13,966 bases of DNA from RBG-16-64-13 sp963718375 (GCA_963718375.1 CAVQZD010000014.1:1-13966), one strand, 5' to 3'; counted from the stretch's first letter, positions 1-7,691 are shown. Notes: a model not told the origin generated them from the sequence alone. A program made the numbers and translations.

Positions 1-1
1 G

Positions 2-781
2 ATGAAGACTCAGCCCTTTGACGCGCTGCCACTGTGGGCACTGTACGTCGTCACAGTGGTACTCATTCTTGTGTCCCTCGCTGGTGGCTACGGGTATGTC
101 AAGGCGAAGAGCCGCAAACATCCGCCGCGGTCGGACGCACAACTGGGCTCCATCGCAGGGGCCACGTTGGGCCTGCTCGCTTTTCTGATGGCCTTCGTCC
201 TCGGCTTCGGTGTCACCTTCGCCGGCGAGCGCCGCACGCTGGTAGTCGATGATGCCAACGCCATCCGCACGGCCTATCTTCGCGCGGGGTATATAGACGA
301 ACCCTACAGCAGTCAGACCCGTACCCTCCTGCAGGAGTACGTCGACCTGCGGGTGGCCTTGCTCAACGCTGATGATACGACTGCGATACTGGTGCGCACT
401 AAGGAGATCCATGACGAGCTCTGGACGGTGACCGAGAACCTGGTCAAAGCCGGGAACACCACAGATGTGACGGCCCTGTTCGTCGAATCGGTGAACGAGA
501 TCATCAGCGTGACGACTGAGCGGATCAACATGGGCATCTACGTGCGCACGGCCCCGCTGATCCTTCTGTTCACCTATCTCATCACGTTGGTGGCGGCCTT
601 CCTCCTAGGCATGCAGCTAGGCTACTCGGAGAACGTCAACTGGATGTCACTGATCTTGCTGGTCGTGGTCCTATCGGCAGTGCTCTACATGATCTTCGAC
701 CTCGATCGTCCCCAGGAAGGCCTGCTAAAGACGGCGCAGCAGTCCATTCTCGACCTGCAGAGCGAGATCGGCGCACGCTAG
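2..781 (+). CDS. DUF4239 (bestrophin-like) membrane protein
   Basis: The 259-residue protein has four predicted membrane helices at about residues 12-32, 50-73, 183-205 and 213-231. A hydrophilic helical segment of about 110 residues lies between the second and third. Family hallmarks are visible: the second helix is followed by a charged stretch with DDANAIRTAYLRA (residues 83-95), and after the last helix comes IFDLDRPQEGLL (231-242), like the DLDRPxxG signature of DUF4239 proteins. Members are sometimes annotated bestrophin-like, but no transport activity is firmly established for the group, so function is unknown. The ATG is at base 2, so the ribosome binding site lies outside the window; the N-terminus looks natural (short polar start, then a helix), so the gene is probably complete. 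It converges on the sulfatase gene across a hairpin. Confidence 0.8.
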   Translation: MKTQPFDALPLWALYVVTVVLILVSLAGGYGYVKAKSRKHPPRSDAQLGSIAGATLGLLAFLMAFVLGFGVTFAGERRTLVVDDANAIRTAYLRAGYIDEPYSSQTRTLLQEYVDLRVALLNADDTTAILVRTKEIHDELWTVTENLVKAGNTTDVTALFVESVNEIISVTTERINMGIYVRTAPLILLFTYLITLVAAFLLGMQLGYSENVNWMSLILLVVVLSAVLYMIFDLDRPQEGLLKTAQQSILDLQSEIGAR

Positions 782-804
782 GGCCACGGGATAGAGCTGC
801 CTTT

Positions 805-842
805 GACAGGCGCCTGGCGGCGGATGCACCCAGGCGCCTGTC
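805..842. terminator. Hairpin between convergent genes, probable bidirectional terminator
   Basis: A perfect 13-base inverted repeat (GACAGGCGCCTGG at 805-817, complement at 830-842) encloses a 12-base loop. It fills the 66-base gap between the stops of two convergent genes. Neither side has a clear U-tract (CCCGTTC on the plus side, CAAAGGC on the minus side), so strictly Rho-independent termination is uncertain. Each arm contains the self-complementary decamer CAGGCGCCTG, so each arm could also fold on itself. Confidence 0.6.
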
Positions 843-847
843 CCGTT

Positions 848-2329
848 CTAGTGCGTGGCCGCTCCGGATGCGTCCTGCAGCGTCTCTAGGACGCGATCGA
901 GGTTGAACGAAGCCGGCTTCTGCCGCGGTGGAAAGTCCTTGAAGGACTGTATCTGCTGGGCCACGAGCGCCTGAGCCCCATAGAGAAGATAGGCGTGGTC
1001 GATCATCCAGTCGTAGTACGTGTTGGAGTTCTCGTCCGCGCGCTCGAACGGGTCGCGGCGCAGGTGGAATATCTTGGGTATCCGTAGAGCCACGAACGGC
1101 TCAGACCAGCAGGCGAGTTGCTTGGCCCGCTGCTCCATGAACACCAGCTTCCAGTCGTTGTGCCGTACGGCGACCAACTGGCCGTCGTCGCTCAGGTAGA
1201 AGAAGGACTGCCGGGGGCTGTCACTCTGCTCGCCGGTCAGATAGGGCAGCACGCTGAGACCGTCGACGTGTACCCTGAAGGTCTTGCTGCCGGCCTGGTG
1301 TCCTTCGAGCAGCTTCGCCCGGATGTCCGACTCGCCTGCCGCCTCCAGAAGAGTAGGCAGCCAGTCCTGGTGCGAGACTATGCCGTTAAGCGTCTTGCCG
1401 GCGGCGAACCGGCCGGGCCAGCGCACGAACGCTGGCACCCGCCAGGCACCTTCCCAGTTGGTGTTCTTCTCGCTCCGGAAGGGCGTGATGGCGCCATCGG
1501 GCCAAGTGTTGAAGTGGGGGCCGTTATCGGTGGAATACATCACGATGGTGTCATCGGCGATGCCCAACTCATCCAACTTGTCGAGCAGCTGGCCGACCAG
1601 TTCGTCGTGCGCGACCATCACGTCGTTATAGAAGCCCTGTCCGCTCTTGCCTAGGTGCTTCTCGGCGGGGTGAGTGCGGAAGTGCATGGCCGTAGAATTC
1701 CACCAGAGAAAGAACGGCTGGCCCGACTTGCTGGTCTCTTCCATGAAGCGCAGGGCGCGTTCGGTTACTTCCTCGTCGATGGTCTCCATGCGCTTCTTGG
1801 TGAGCGGCCCGGTGTCTTCGATGCGCCCGTCTGCATAGCTGTGGATGACGCCGCGCGGGCCGAAGCGCTCGCGGAAGACCGGGTCCTTGGGATAGTCGGG
1901 GCTCTCCGGCTCCTCCTCGGCGTTGAGATGGTAGAGGTTGCCGAAGAACTCGTCGAAGCCGTGATTGGTGGGCAAGAACTCGTCCTTGTCTCCCAGGTGG
2001 TTCTTGCCGAACTGGCCCGTGGCGTACCCCAAGGGTTTCAGTAGCTCCGCGATCGTGGGGTCCTCGGGACGCAGGCCGCTGTCGGCTCCCGGCATGCCGA
2101 CCTTGGTCAGCCCCGTGCGGATGGGGTTCTGGCCGGTTATGAACGCCGCCCGGCCGGCGGTGCAGCTCTGCTGACCGTAGTAGTCGCTGAAGGCGAGCCC
2201 CTCTTCTGCTATGCGGTCGATGTTGGGCGTCCGGTACCCCATCTGGCCCCGGTTGTTGTGGCTGATGTTCCACCACCCTATGTCGTCGCCCCACAGGATG
2301 AGGATGTTGGGTCTGGCCGTTGCTGCCAC
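848..2329 (-). CDS. Type I sulfatase (arylsulfatase family), cysteine type
   Basis: This 493-residue protein is a full-length formylglycine-dependent sulfatase that hydrolyses sulfate esters. The N-terminal PNILILWGDDIGWWN carries the metal-binding Asp pair (D15, D16). The maturation site is C56-T-A-G-R60 within QQSCTAGRAAF; Cys56 would become formylglycine. Further motifs are GKNHLGD (K109, H111), where the usual GKWHLG has Trp replaced by Asn, and STDNGPH with D268/N269. There is no signal peptide or N-terminal helix, so the enzyme is predicted cytosolic. The start is a GTG preceded by AAGGAGG (2335-2341) with five bases between. The nearest relatives by motif are bacterial arylsulfatases; the substrate cannot be told from sequence. 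The anSME encoded at 6367-7656 is the obvious maturase. The gene diverges from the SulP operon, and a tetO-like site lies about 60 bases upstream of its start. Confidence 0.92.
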   Translation of the reverse strand: MAATARPNILILWGDDIGWWNISHNNRGQMGYRTPNIDRIAEEGLAFSDYYGQQSCTAGRAAFITGQNPIRTGLTKVGMPGADSGLRPEDPTIAELLKPLGYATGQFGKNHLGDKDEFLPTNHGFDEFFGNLYHLNAEEEPESPDYPKDPVFRERFGPRGVIHSYADGRIEDTGPLTKKRMETIDEEVTERALRFMEETSKSGQPFFLWWNSTAMHFRTHPAEKHLGKSGQGFYNDVMVAHDELVGQLLDKLDELGIADDTIVMYSTDNGPHFNTWPDGAITPFRSEKNTNWEGAWRVPAFVRWPGRFAAGKTLNGIVSHQDWLPTLLEAAGESDIRAKLLEGHQAGSKTFRVHVDGLSVLPYLTGEQSDSPRQSFFYLSDDGQLVAVRHNDWKLVFMEQRAKQLACWSEPFVALRIPKIFHLRRDPFERADENSNTYYDWMIDHAYLLYGAQALVAQQIQSFKDFPPRQKPASFNLDRVLETLQDASGAATH

Positions 2330-2386
2330 CGAAGCCTCCTTGCTTTGTCCGCCCCGTAACGGTCGCCTGGCAAGCCCGCGCCGTAC

Positions 2387-2402
2387 TCTCTATCACTGAT
2401 AG
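2387..2402 (-). promoter_or_regulatory. tetO-like operator in divergent intergenic region
   Basis: On the minus strand these 16 bases read CTATCAGTGATAGAGA. They include the perfect palindrome CTATCA-G-TGATAG (2390-2402), which is the core of the Tn10 tet operators. From memory the 16 bases are identical to part of tetO2 (TCCCTATCAGTGATAGAGA). The site sits between the start of the sulfatase (2329) and that of the unknown membrane protein (2524), where one repressor dimer could act on both directions. No TetR-family gene is in this window. Binding by a TetR-like regulator is inference. Confidence 0.5.
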
Positions 2403-2463
2403 CAGCCTGCGCCGACAGAAGCAAGGTACTTCTGCGCCAGTCCGCCCTGCGAGCGGGACTTCC

Positions 2464-2472
2464 TGGTACGAT
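2464..2472 (+). promoter_or_regulatory. Candidate extended -10 promoter for the SulP operon
   Basis: TGGTACGAT fits an extended -10 element (TGnTAnnAT), about 50 bases before the ATG at 2524. I see no convincing -35 box, which is tolerated by extended -10 promoters. The tetO-like site lies about 60 bases further upstream. Weak evidence. Confidence 0.25.
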
Positions 2473-2523
2473 TGCGGGAGTCCACGGATCCATGACGGTG
2501 GCTGTGGCGGAGCAGGGGGCAGC

Positions 2524-3267
2524 ATGTCTGAGACAGTGACGGACGATCGCATCCCGCAAGGGAATCGGATGGCAAGAAGCCCGCGCTCAGCGGCCATCGC
2601 CGGCCTGCTGTACGCGATCTTGTTTGCCGTCAGCGTGACCATCCTATACGCCTCCGTCTCGGGTGCGACGAGGGACACCGGACAATGGCTGGCGGACGGC
2701 AACCGCTGGGTGGTCTTCGCGATCGGTCTGATGCCGTTCGCCGGCATCTTCTTTCTGTGGTTCATGGGCGCTGTGCGGGCCCGCCTGGGCCGCTTCGAAG
2801 ACCAGTTCTTCTCCACTGTTTTCGTCGGGAGTGGGCTGATCTTCCTGTGTATGGTGTTCGTGGCGACGGCTGTGGCGGGCGCACTGGTGGTGAGCTACTC
2901 TCGCGATCCTCAGGGTTTTGGCGGCAGCCCTAGCTACTACCTGGCGCGAGACATCATCAGACAGATCTTCAGCGTCTATGCGCTGAGAATGGCGGCGGTG
3001 TTCTGCCTGTCGCAAGCTACCCTGTGGTTGCGGACCAAGGTCTTACCCAAGTGGCTGATCGTCATCACGTATGCCGTCGGCCTACTCCTGCTCGTTGCCT
3101 TCTCCCAGTCTTTCTGGGTGATCCTTGTCTTTCCCGGATGGGTATTCTTGGTGAGCACGTACATCCTGGTGGAAGGCTTCGCGCGTCCCAGGCGCGCAGC
3201 AGCCGAAGCGGCAACTGACACTCACCCAATCGGCCGGCGACTAGAGGACCCGGAGGAGTCTCTGTGA
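2524..3267 (+). CDS. Six-helix integral membrane protein, unknown function
   Basis: The 247-residue protein has about six predicted membrane helices (roughly residues 22-46, 62-84, 95-125, 150-170, 175-195, 197-218) and a charged cytoplasmic-looking C-terminal tail. I do not recognise a named family. A distinctive segment is the loop around residues 76-97 (FFLWFMGAVRARLG, then FEDQFF). The ATG at 2524 is chosen because it is preceded by AGGGGG (2514-2519) and the first helix follows naturally; the open frame extends 68 codons upstream, but that part is polar and unlike protein. ATG at 2569 is an alternative start. The stop overlaps the SulP start by four bases (GTGA), so translation is coupled. 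An accessory or regulatory subunit for SulP is possible but only inferred. Confidence 0.75.
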   Translation: MSETVTDDRIPQGNRMARSPRSAAIAGLLYAILFAVSVTILYASVSGATRDTGQWLADGNRWVVFAIGLMPFAGIFFLWFMGAVRARLGRFEDQFFSTVFVGSGLIFLCMVFVATAVAGALVVSYSRDPQGFGGSPSYYLARDIIRQIFSVYALRMAAVFCLSQATLWLRTKVLPKWLIVITYAVGLLLLVAFSQSFWVILVFPGWVFLVSTYILVEGFARPRRAAAEAATDTHPIGRRLEDPEESL

Positions 3268-4937
3268 AGCTGCCCGGTTTTCTCAAGCGTCTCAAGTTCG
3301 ACCGACGGACCGCTCGCCTCGATGTCATGTCGGGGCTGGTTCTGGGTGTAGAGAGCGTGCCCGATGCCCTCGCCTCCGGGGTGCTGGCTGGAGTCAACCC
3401 GCTCTATGCCCTCTACGGAGTTATGCTGGGGACGCCCGTGGGGGCCATCTTCTCCAGCTCGGCCTTCCTCAGCATCCAGACTACAAGCGCGATGGCCCTC
3501 GTGGTCGCGAGCGTGCCGGCGATCGCGACGGGCACGCCCGGGACACTTTTCACCCTCACCCTGATCACCGGAGTCATCATGCTTGTCGCGGGCTTCCTCA
3601 AACTGGGCAAGCTCATGCGTTTCGTCCCCAATTCGGAGATGGTGGGCTTCATGCAGGGCGTGGGGGTCCTTATGATCCTCGGCCAACTGGGCGACCTCAC
3701 CGGGTATTCGAGCGACTACAGCAACAAGGTGGCCAAGACGGTCGATCTGCTCTTCAACCTGAACGAGGTCCACCTCCAGACCCTCATGGTGGGCCTTGCC
3801 ACCATCCTCCTCATCCTCATGCTGCAGAAGACCAAGCTCGGCGGTCTCGGCATGGTGGTCGCCATCATCGTCGCGTCTATCCTGCCCTCGGTCTTCGGCT
3901 GGGATACGGTACCCCGGGTCTCGGACATCGCGGAGATCAGCAAAGGCCTGCCCATGCCCACCCTGCCGGACTTCAGTGGCTTCGCGGCCTTGATCGTACC
4001 CGCTCTCTCCCTGACTATCATCGGGCTCATCCAGGGGGCAGGCGTGAGCCAGACCTACGTCAACCCCGACGGCACCTACCCCAACGCCTCCCGGGACTTC
4101 ATCGGCCACGGTGCGGCGAACATCGCCGCGAGTCTCTTCCAGGGCATGCCCGTCGGAGGGTCGGTGTCGGCAACGGCGCTGGTCGTCAGCACCGGGGCCA
4201 GGACCCGTTTTGCGAACATCTTCGCCGGCATCACGATCGCGATCATCACCCTTCTGTTCGCCGGAGCGGTAGGCAATCTGGCCATGCCGGCACTCGCGGG
4301 GCTGCTGATCGTGGTGGGCTTCGGGATACTCAAACCGACCAAGGTGCTGGCAGTATGGCGCACGGGGATGATCCAGCGCGTGGTGATGGCCGTAACGTTC
4401 GGATTGGTGCTGGTGGTGCCACTGCAGTACGCGGTGCTCGCCGGCGTGGCTCTCTCCATCCTGCTCTTCGCCGTCAAGCAGTCGAACCGCGTGACAGTCA
4501 ATGCGTGGAAGATCTCGGAGGGCGCGCTGCCGCTGGAGGGGCGGCCGCCTGAGAAGATCGCCCCCCGTACCGTGACTGTACTCGTTCCCTACGGCAGTCT
4601 CTTCTACGCTGCGGCGCCGGTCATCGAGGGGCAATTGCCGGCGATCGACGACAAGACGGACCACGCGGTGGTCATCTTCAACCTTCGCGGCCGAGACGAC
4701 CTTGGCAGCACCTTCATGGAGATGCTCGAGCGCTATGCCGCCGACTTGCAGGCGCACGCGAGCCGCCTGTGGCTCGTAGAGGTCGAACCGGCTATCCGGG
4801 AACAGCTGGCGCGCGCCGGCATGGTCAAGTCGGTCAAACGCAAGGACATCTTCGTAAGGACCGAGCAGGTAGGAGAATCACTCTACGACGCCTACGCTGC
4901 GGCGACCGACTGGGTCACGCCTCCGGACGCCTCCTAG
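3264..4937 (+). CDS. SulP-family anion transporter with STAS domain
   Basis: The 557-residue protein has the SulP layout: a transporter core of about 10-14 helices (residues 20-405) and a cytosolic STAS domain (about 435-546). Family features include the N-terminal DVMSGLVLGVESVPDALASGVLAGVNPLYALYG-type segment (20-52; only the pattern matters) and GMPVGGSVSATA (295-306), equivalent to the GlpxGGSxSrTA motif. The STAS part contains NLRGRDDLGSTFMEML. SulP proteins move sulfate, bicarbonate, dicarboxylates or other anions, usually with H+ or Na+; the substrate here is unproven, but the divergent sulfatase makes sulfate a reasonable guess. The start is GTG at 3264 with GGAGGAG (3252-3258) five bases upstream, inside the preceding gene. 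It converges on the antiporter gene; no strong terminator is seen in the 51-base gap. Confidence 0.92.
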   Translation: MKLPGFLKRLKFDRRTARLDVMSGLVLGVESVPDALASGVLAGVNPLYALYGVMLGTPVGAIFSSSAFLSIQTTSAMALVVASVPAIATGTPGTLFTLTLITGVIMLVAGFLKLGKLMRFVPNSEMVGFMQGVGVLMILGQLGDLTGYSSDYSNKVAKTVDLLFNLNEVHLQTLMVGLATILLILMLQKTKLGGLGMVVAIIVASILPSVFGWDTVPRVSDIAEISKGLPMPTLPDFSGFAALIVPALSLTIIGLIQGAGVSQTYVNPDGTYPNASRDFIGHGAANIAASLFQGMPVGGSVSATALVVSTGARTRFANIFAGITIAIITLLFAGAVGNLAMPALAGLLIVVGFGILKPTKVLAVWRTGMIQRVVMAVTFGLVLVVPLQYAVLAGVALSILLFAVKQSNRVTVNAWKISEGALPLEGRPPEKIAPRTVTVLVPYGSLFYAAAPVIEGQLPAIDDKTDHAVVIFNLRGRDDLGSTFMEMLERYAADLQAHASRLWLVEVEPAIREQLARAGMVKSVKRKDIFVRTEQVGESLYDAYAAATDWVTPPDAS

Positions 4938-4988
4938 CTCGCCGACCCCTCACCCTAAGGGCGGTAGAGCCGCACACGTCCCAGGCTA

Positions 4989-6281
4989 CTACGAGTCCCC
5001 GCCCGATTCGATAGTGTTGGGCGCCGCTATCCCTTCGCGTCTCCTGGTACGCGCGGTCTCCCCCAACTCCGGGCTGCCAGGCGCGAATCCGGCGACCCTG
5101 CCGCCATACCAGGCGGCCACCGGACCAGCCGAAAGGCCGTGGAGGATGACGCTCAGAAGGATAGTCCAGCCGGCGGTGGCAGCGAGCAGCGAGGTATCGA
5201 TGCCGTCCTTCGCCAGAGACTGGATGGCGAGAACCAGGAAGACTACGCTGGCAAGTCCGCGCGGCCCGAACCACCCGATGAAGAGTATCGTCGAGCGATG
5301 CATCTTCTTGCCCCACAACGAGAGGGCCACGGCGAGCATCCGCACGAAGGTCAGGCTGAGGAGCGCGTAAACGATCGGCTGCCAGTGAAGCCCGTCTGAG
5401 ACGAGGATGGGCGCGATAATGGCTCCAAAGACGAACCACACGGCGAAGGTGAGCAGCACTCCTGTCTTCTCCGTGTATTCGACCGCATCGGTCGCCAGCC
5501 GATGATTGATGGCACCGAAGGCTATCCCGCCCACGAAGGCGGCGATGAAGCCGTTGCCGTGGAGGGCGCCCGCGCCTCCGTAGGCAAGAAGAGCAAAGGC
5601 CAAGGCGGCAAACTGGCGCGACGCCTCCGAGGACCAACCCTTGCCCTTCGAATACCGCATCAGTAGTCCGCCCACAATGCCGACCGCCACGCCGATCGCT
5701 ATCCCGATGGCCAGCTCCTCGACTGCAGCCACGATCGGGCGTCCACCCTCTCCCGACTCCGCGATCGCCACTCCGATGAAGAGCGTGACCACAGGGGTCG
5801 CAACGCCGTCGTTGAGGCCACTTTCCACATTGATCTCGCGGCGCACCCGATCCGGTACCTGAGGATTCCTGAACATCGCAAGGCCGAGGGACAGGTCAGT
5901 CGGAGCCAGGATAGCGGCCAGGAGCGCGCAGGTGCCAAGCCCGAGAGCGGGCAGGAGAGCCCAGGCAGAGAGTCCTCCTATGATGACCGCGAGCGGAAGA
6001 CCGATGAAGAGAAGCCGAACGAGGACCGAGGCATCACGGCGCAGTGCTTTCAGGTTGACGCTCGAAGCGTCGGAGAAGAGCAGTAGCGCGAGAGTGACGC
6101 TCGTGACGACGCGGATGATCTCCGAGCCGGTGGTCAGGTGGAGCAAGTTGGCGCCGTCTGGGCCTAGGATGAAGCCGAGGACCACGAATATGATGGGGCC
6201 GGTGATGAGGAAGTACTCGAGTCTGGCCGCCCCTAGAGCGTACAGGGCGATGAGCCCGGCGAGAATGATGTACGCGGTCAC
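4989..6281 (-). CDS. CPA1-family cation:proton antiporter
   Basis: The 430-residue integral membrane protein has about 12-13 helices in the Na+/H+ exchanger fold. Visible signatures are SDASSVNLKAL (70-80), APTDLSLG (126-133, with T128/D129 in the unwound helix), and NVESGLNDGVATP (151-163), whose N157-D158 pair is the ion-binding ND motif of electroneutral CPA1/NhaP exchangers. It also has GWFGPRGLASVVF (336-348). It lacks a C-terminal regulatory (TrkA-type) domain and ends in a short polar tail of about 35 residues. The likely role is Na+ or K+ efflux in exchange for H+ (pH and salt homeostasis). The GTG start at 6281 has GGAAGGGG (6287-6294) five bases upstream. The upstream anSME gene stops 85 bases before, on the same strand, with a candidate promoter between. 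Confidence 0.9.
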   Translation of the reverse strand: MTAYIILAGLIALYALGAARLEYFLITGPIIFVVLGFILGPDGANLLHLTTGSEIIRVVTSVTLALLLFSDASSVNLKALRRDASVLVRLLFIGLPLAVIIGGLSAWALLPALGLGTCALLAAILAPTDLSLGLAMFRNPQVPDRVRREINVESGLNDGVATPVVTLFIGVAIAESGEGGRPIVAAVEELAIGIAIGVAVGIVGGLLMRYSKGKGWSSEASRQFAALAFALLAYGGAGALHGNGFIAAFVGGIAFGAINHRLATDAVEYTEKTGVLLTFAVWFVFGAIIAPILVSDGLHWQPIVYALLSLTFVRMLAVALSLWGKKMHRSTILFIGWFGPRGLASVVFLVLAIQSLAKDGIDTSLLAATAGWTILLSVILHGLSAGPVAAWYGGRVAGFAPGSPELGETARTRRREGIAAPNTIESGGDS

Positions 6282-6332
6282 TACAACCCCTTCCAGCAGA
6301 CGTTCGTCGCTCCGTCAGACTACCTGAACTGC

Positions 6333-6341
6333 TTTATAGCA
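6333..6341 (-). promoter_or_regulatory. Candidate extended -10 promoter for the antiporter gene
   Basis: On the minus strand TGCTATAAA matches an extended -10 element (TGnTATAAT with one mismatch) about 50 bases before the GTG at 6281. No strong -35 is visible 17 bases upstream. Its place in the 85-base gap after the anSME gene suggests the antiporter can be transcribed separately. Confidence 0.4.
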
Positions 6342-6366
6342 CGCTCCATGACGCCGCATCAGCCGC

Positions 6367-7656
6367 TCAGGCTCCGTGACACCTCTTGTACTTCAGGCCG
6401 CTACCGCACGGGCAGGGCTCGTTGCGGCCTGCGTCCGCTAGGCGACGGGCCGCCTCGTCCTCCTCGGCGGCGAGCACACTCATGACATCTGCGGCCGGCC
6501 GGCCGCGGCGAAGAAGGTCGGCCATGATCCGCATCGAGTGATCGACATGCTCGAAGAAGGCTTGAAGGCCGTCGCACAGCCAGTTTAGCCCGGGCTCACC
6601 CTCCGCGGTCTCCAGCACACGGTTCTTGGGGCACTCCCCGTGGCATGTGAACAGCCAGCGACACTCGCGGCAAACACGCGGAAGGCTGTCGGCCTTGGTC
6701 TCGCCGAACGCGCGCTGCCTGTCGGAGAAGACCAGCTCGCCGAGGGTAGTGTCGAGGATGTTCCCGAGCAGGTGGCGGGGCTCGACGTAGTGGTCGCAGG
6801 AGTACACGTCCCCCGTGTGCTCGAGCGCCACGCCTTCACCGCAGGTGGGCCTGAGTACGCAGAGGCTGGACTTCCCTGTCACATACGAGGCCAGCACCCC
6901 GTCGAAGAACAGCACGAACGTCTCCCCGACATCATTGTGGACCCATTCGTCGAAGATCTCGATCAGGAAGCGGCCGTATTGCCGTCCGCTGACCGACCTG
7001 TCCGTGACGGTGCCACCTTCCTGGTCGCCTGTCTGGTTGTCCCTCTCCACGATGGGGATGAACTGTAGGTAGCGGGCCGCAAGATCATCTCGAAAGAAGC
7101 GGTAGACCTCAAGCGGGTGGTCGCCGTTGGCAGCGTTCACAGTGCAGAGGATGTTGAACTCCACCTGGTGTTTCTGCATGAGACGGACGGCCTGAGCGAC
7201 CTTGTCGAAGACCGAGTTGCCTCGCTTGTCCCGCCGGTAGGCATCGTGCAACTCTCGCGGGCCGTCAAGGCTGAGGCCGACGAGAAAGCGGTGTTCTCGC
7301 AGGAACTCGCACCACTCGTCGTCGAGAAGGACGCCGTTGGTCTGAAGCGTATTCTCGATCGTCACACCCGGAGCGGCATACTTCTGCTCCAGTTCCACGG
7401 CCCTTCGGAAGAAGTCCAAACCCATCAGTGTCGGCTCGCCGCCCTGCCAGGCGATGGTCACCTCCGGTACCTGATGTGCCTCGATGGTCTGGCGGATGTA
7501 CGCCTCGAGCACCTCGTCGGTCATTCGGAAGTCGCTGCCCGGGTAAAGCAGATCCTTCTTCAGGAAGAAGCAGTAGGCGCAGTCCAAGTTGCACCGTGCG
7601 CCGGTGGGTTTGGCCATGGTGTGGAATGCCTGGGGATTGGCGGTGCTGGACATCAT
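6367..7656 (-). CDS. Anaerobic sulfatase-maturating enzyme (radical SAM/SPASM) with C-terminal SEC-C motif
   Basis: This 429-residue enzyme would oxidise the active-site Cys of sulfatases to formylglycine without oxygen, using S-adenosylmethionine and three [4Fe-4S] clusters. The radical SAM cluster motif is C22-x3-C26-x2-C29, with QGGEPTLMG (71-79) for SAM binding. The SPASM cysteines are C266, C272, C287, C329, C332, C338, C342 and C361, in the order and approximate spacing known from anSME; C287 is followed by D288, the place of the proposed catalytic Asp of the Clostridium enzyme. The last 20 residues add CPCGSGLKYKRCH (C415, C417, C426, H427), a SecA-type zinc-binding SEC-C motif. The start is ATG at 7656, or the next ATG at 7653, after GGGAG. 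The natural substrate nearby is the CTAGR sulfatase at 848-2329. Confidence 0.93.
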   Translation of the reverse strand: MMSSTANPQAFHTMAKPTGARCNLDCAYCFFLKKDLLYPGSDFRMTDEVLEAYIRQTIEAHQVPEVTIAWQGGEPTLMGLDFFRRAVELEQKYAAPGVTIENTLQTNGVLLDDEWCEFLREHRFLVGLSLDGPRELHDAYRRDKRGNSVFDKVAQAVRLMQKHQVEFNILCTVNAANGDHPLEVYRFFRDDLAARYLQFIPIVERDNQTGDQEGGTVTDRSVSGRQYGRFLIEIFDEWVHNDVGETFVLFFDGVLASYVTGKSSLCVLRPTCGEGVALEHTGDVYSCDHYVEPRHLLGNILDTTLGELVFSDRQRAFGETKADSLPRVCRECRWLFTCHGECPKNRVLETAEGEPGLNWLCDGLQAFFEHVDHSMRIMADLLRRGRPAADVMSVLAAEEDEAARRLADAGRNEPCPCGSGLKYKRCHGA

Positions 7657-7682
7657 GGCTCTCCCGGGCTCGTGCTGGCCTC

Positions 7683-7691
7683 ATTGTATCA
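7683..7691 (-). promoter_or_regulatory. Candidate extended -10 promoter for the anSME gene
   Basis: The minus strand reads TGATACAAT, an extended -10 element with five of six bases of TATAAT. It would start transcription about 20 bases before the ATG at 7656. No clear -35 is seen, as is common for extended -10 promoters. Confidence 0.45.

Noticed and set aside
2421..2460. Imperfect inverted repeat (AGTCCGCCC / GCGGGACT) in the divergent region, considered as an attenuator or second operator.
   Set aside because: The stem is broken and short, and similar repeats are expected in high-GC sequence.
1626..2816. A 396-codon minus-strand frame overlapping the sulfatase in another phase.
   Set aside because: It is Arg/His/Pro-rich out-of-frame text and crosses the intergenic region; the sulfatase frame carries all catalytic motifs.
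3222..4757. A 511-codon open frame on the minus strand opposite the SulP gene.
   Set aside because: Its composition is dominated by His, Asp, Glu, Arg and Gly, as expected for the complement of a hydrophobic high-GC membrane gene; it has no recognisable domain, and the plus strand encodes a clear SulP transporter.
4938..4988. Possible terminator between the SulP and antiporter stops.
   Set aside because: Only 4-5-base stems are present (for example GCGG/CCGC) and no U-tract, so it does not support a call.
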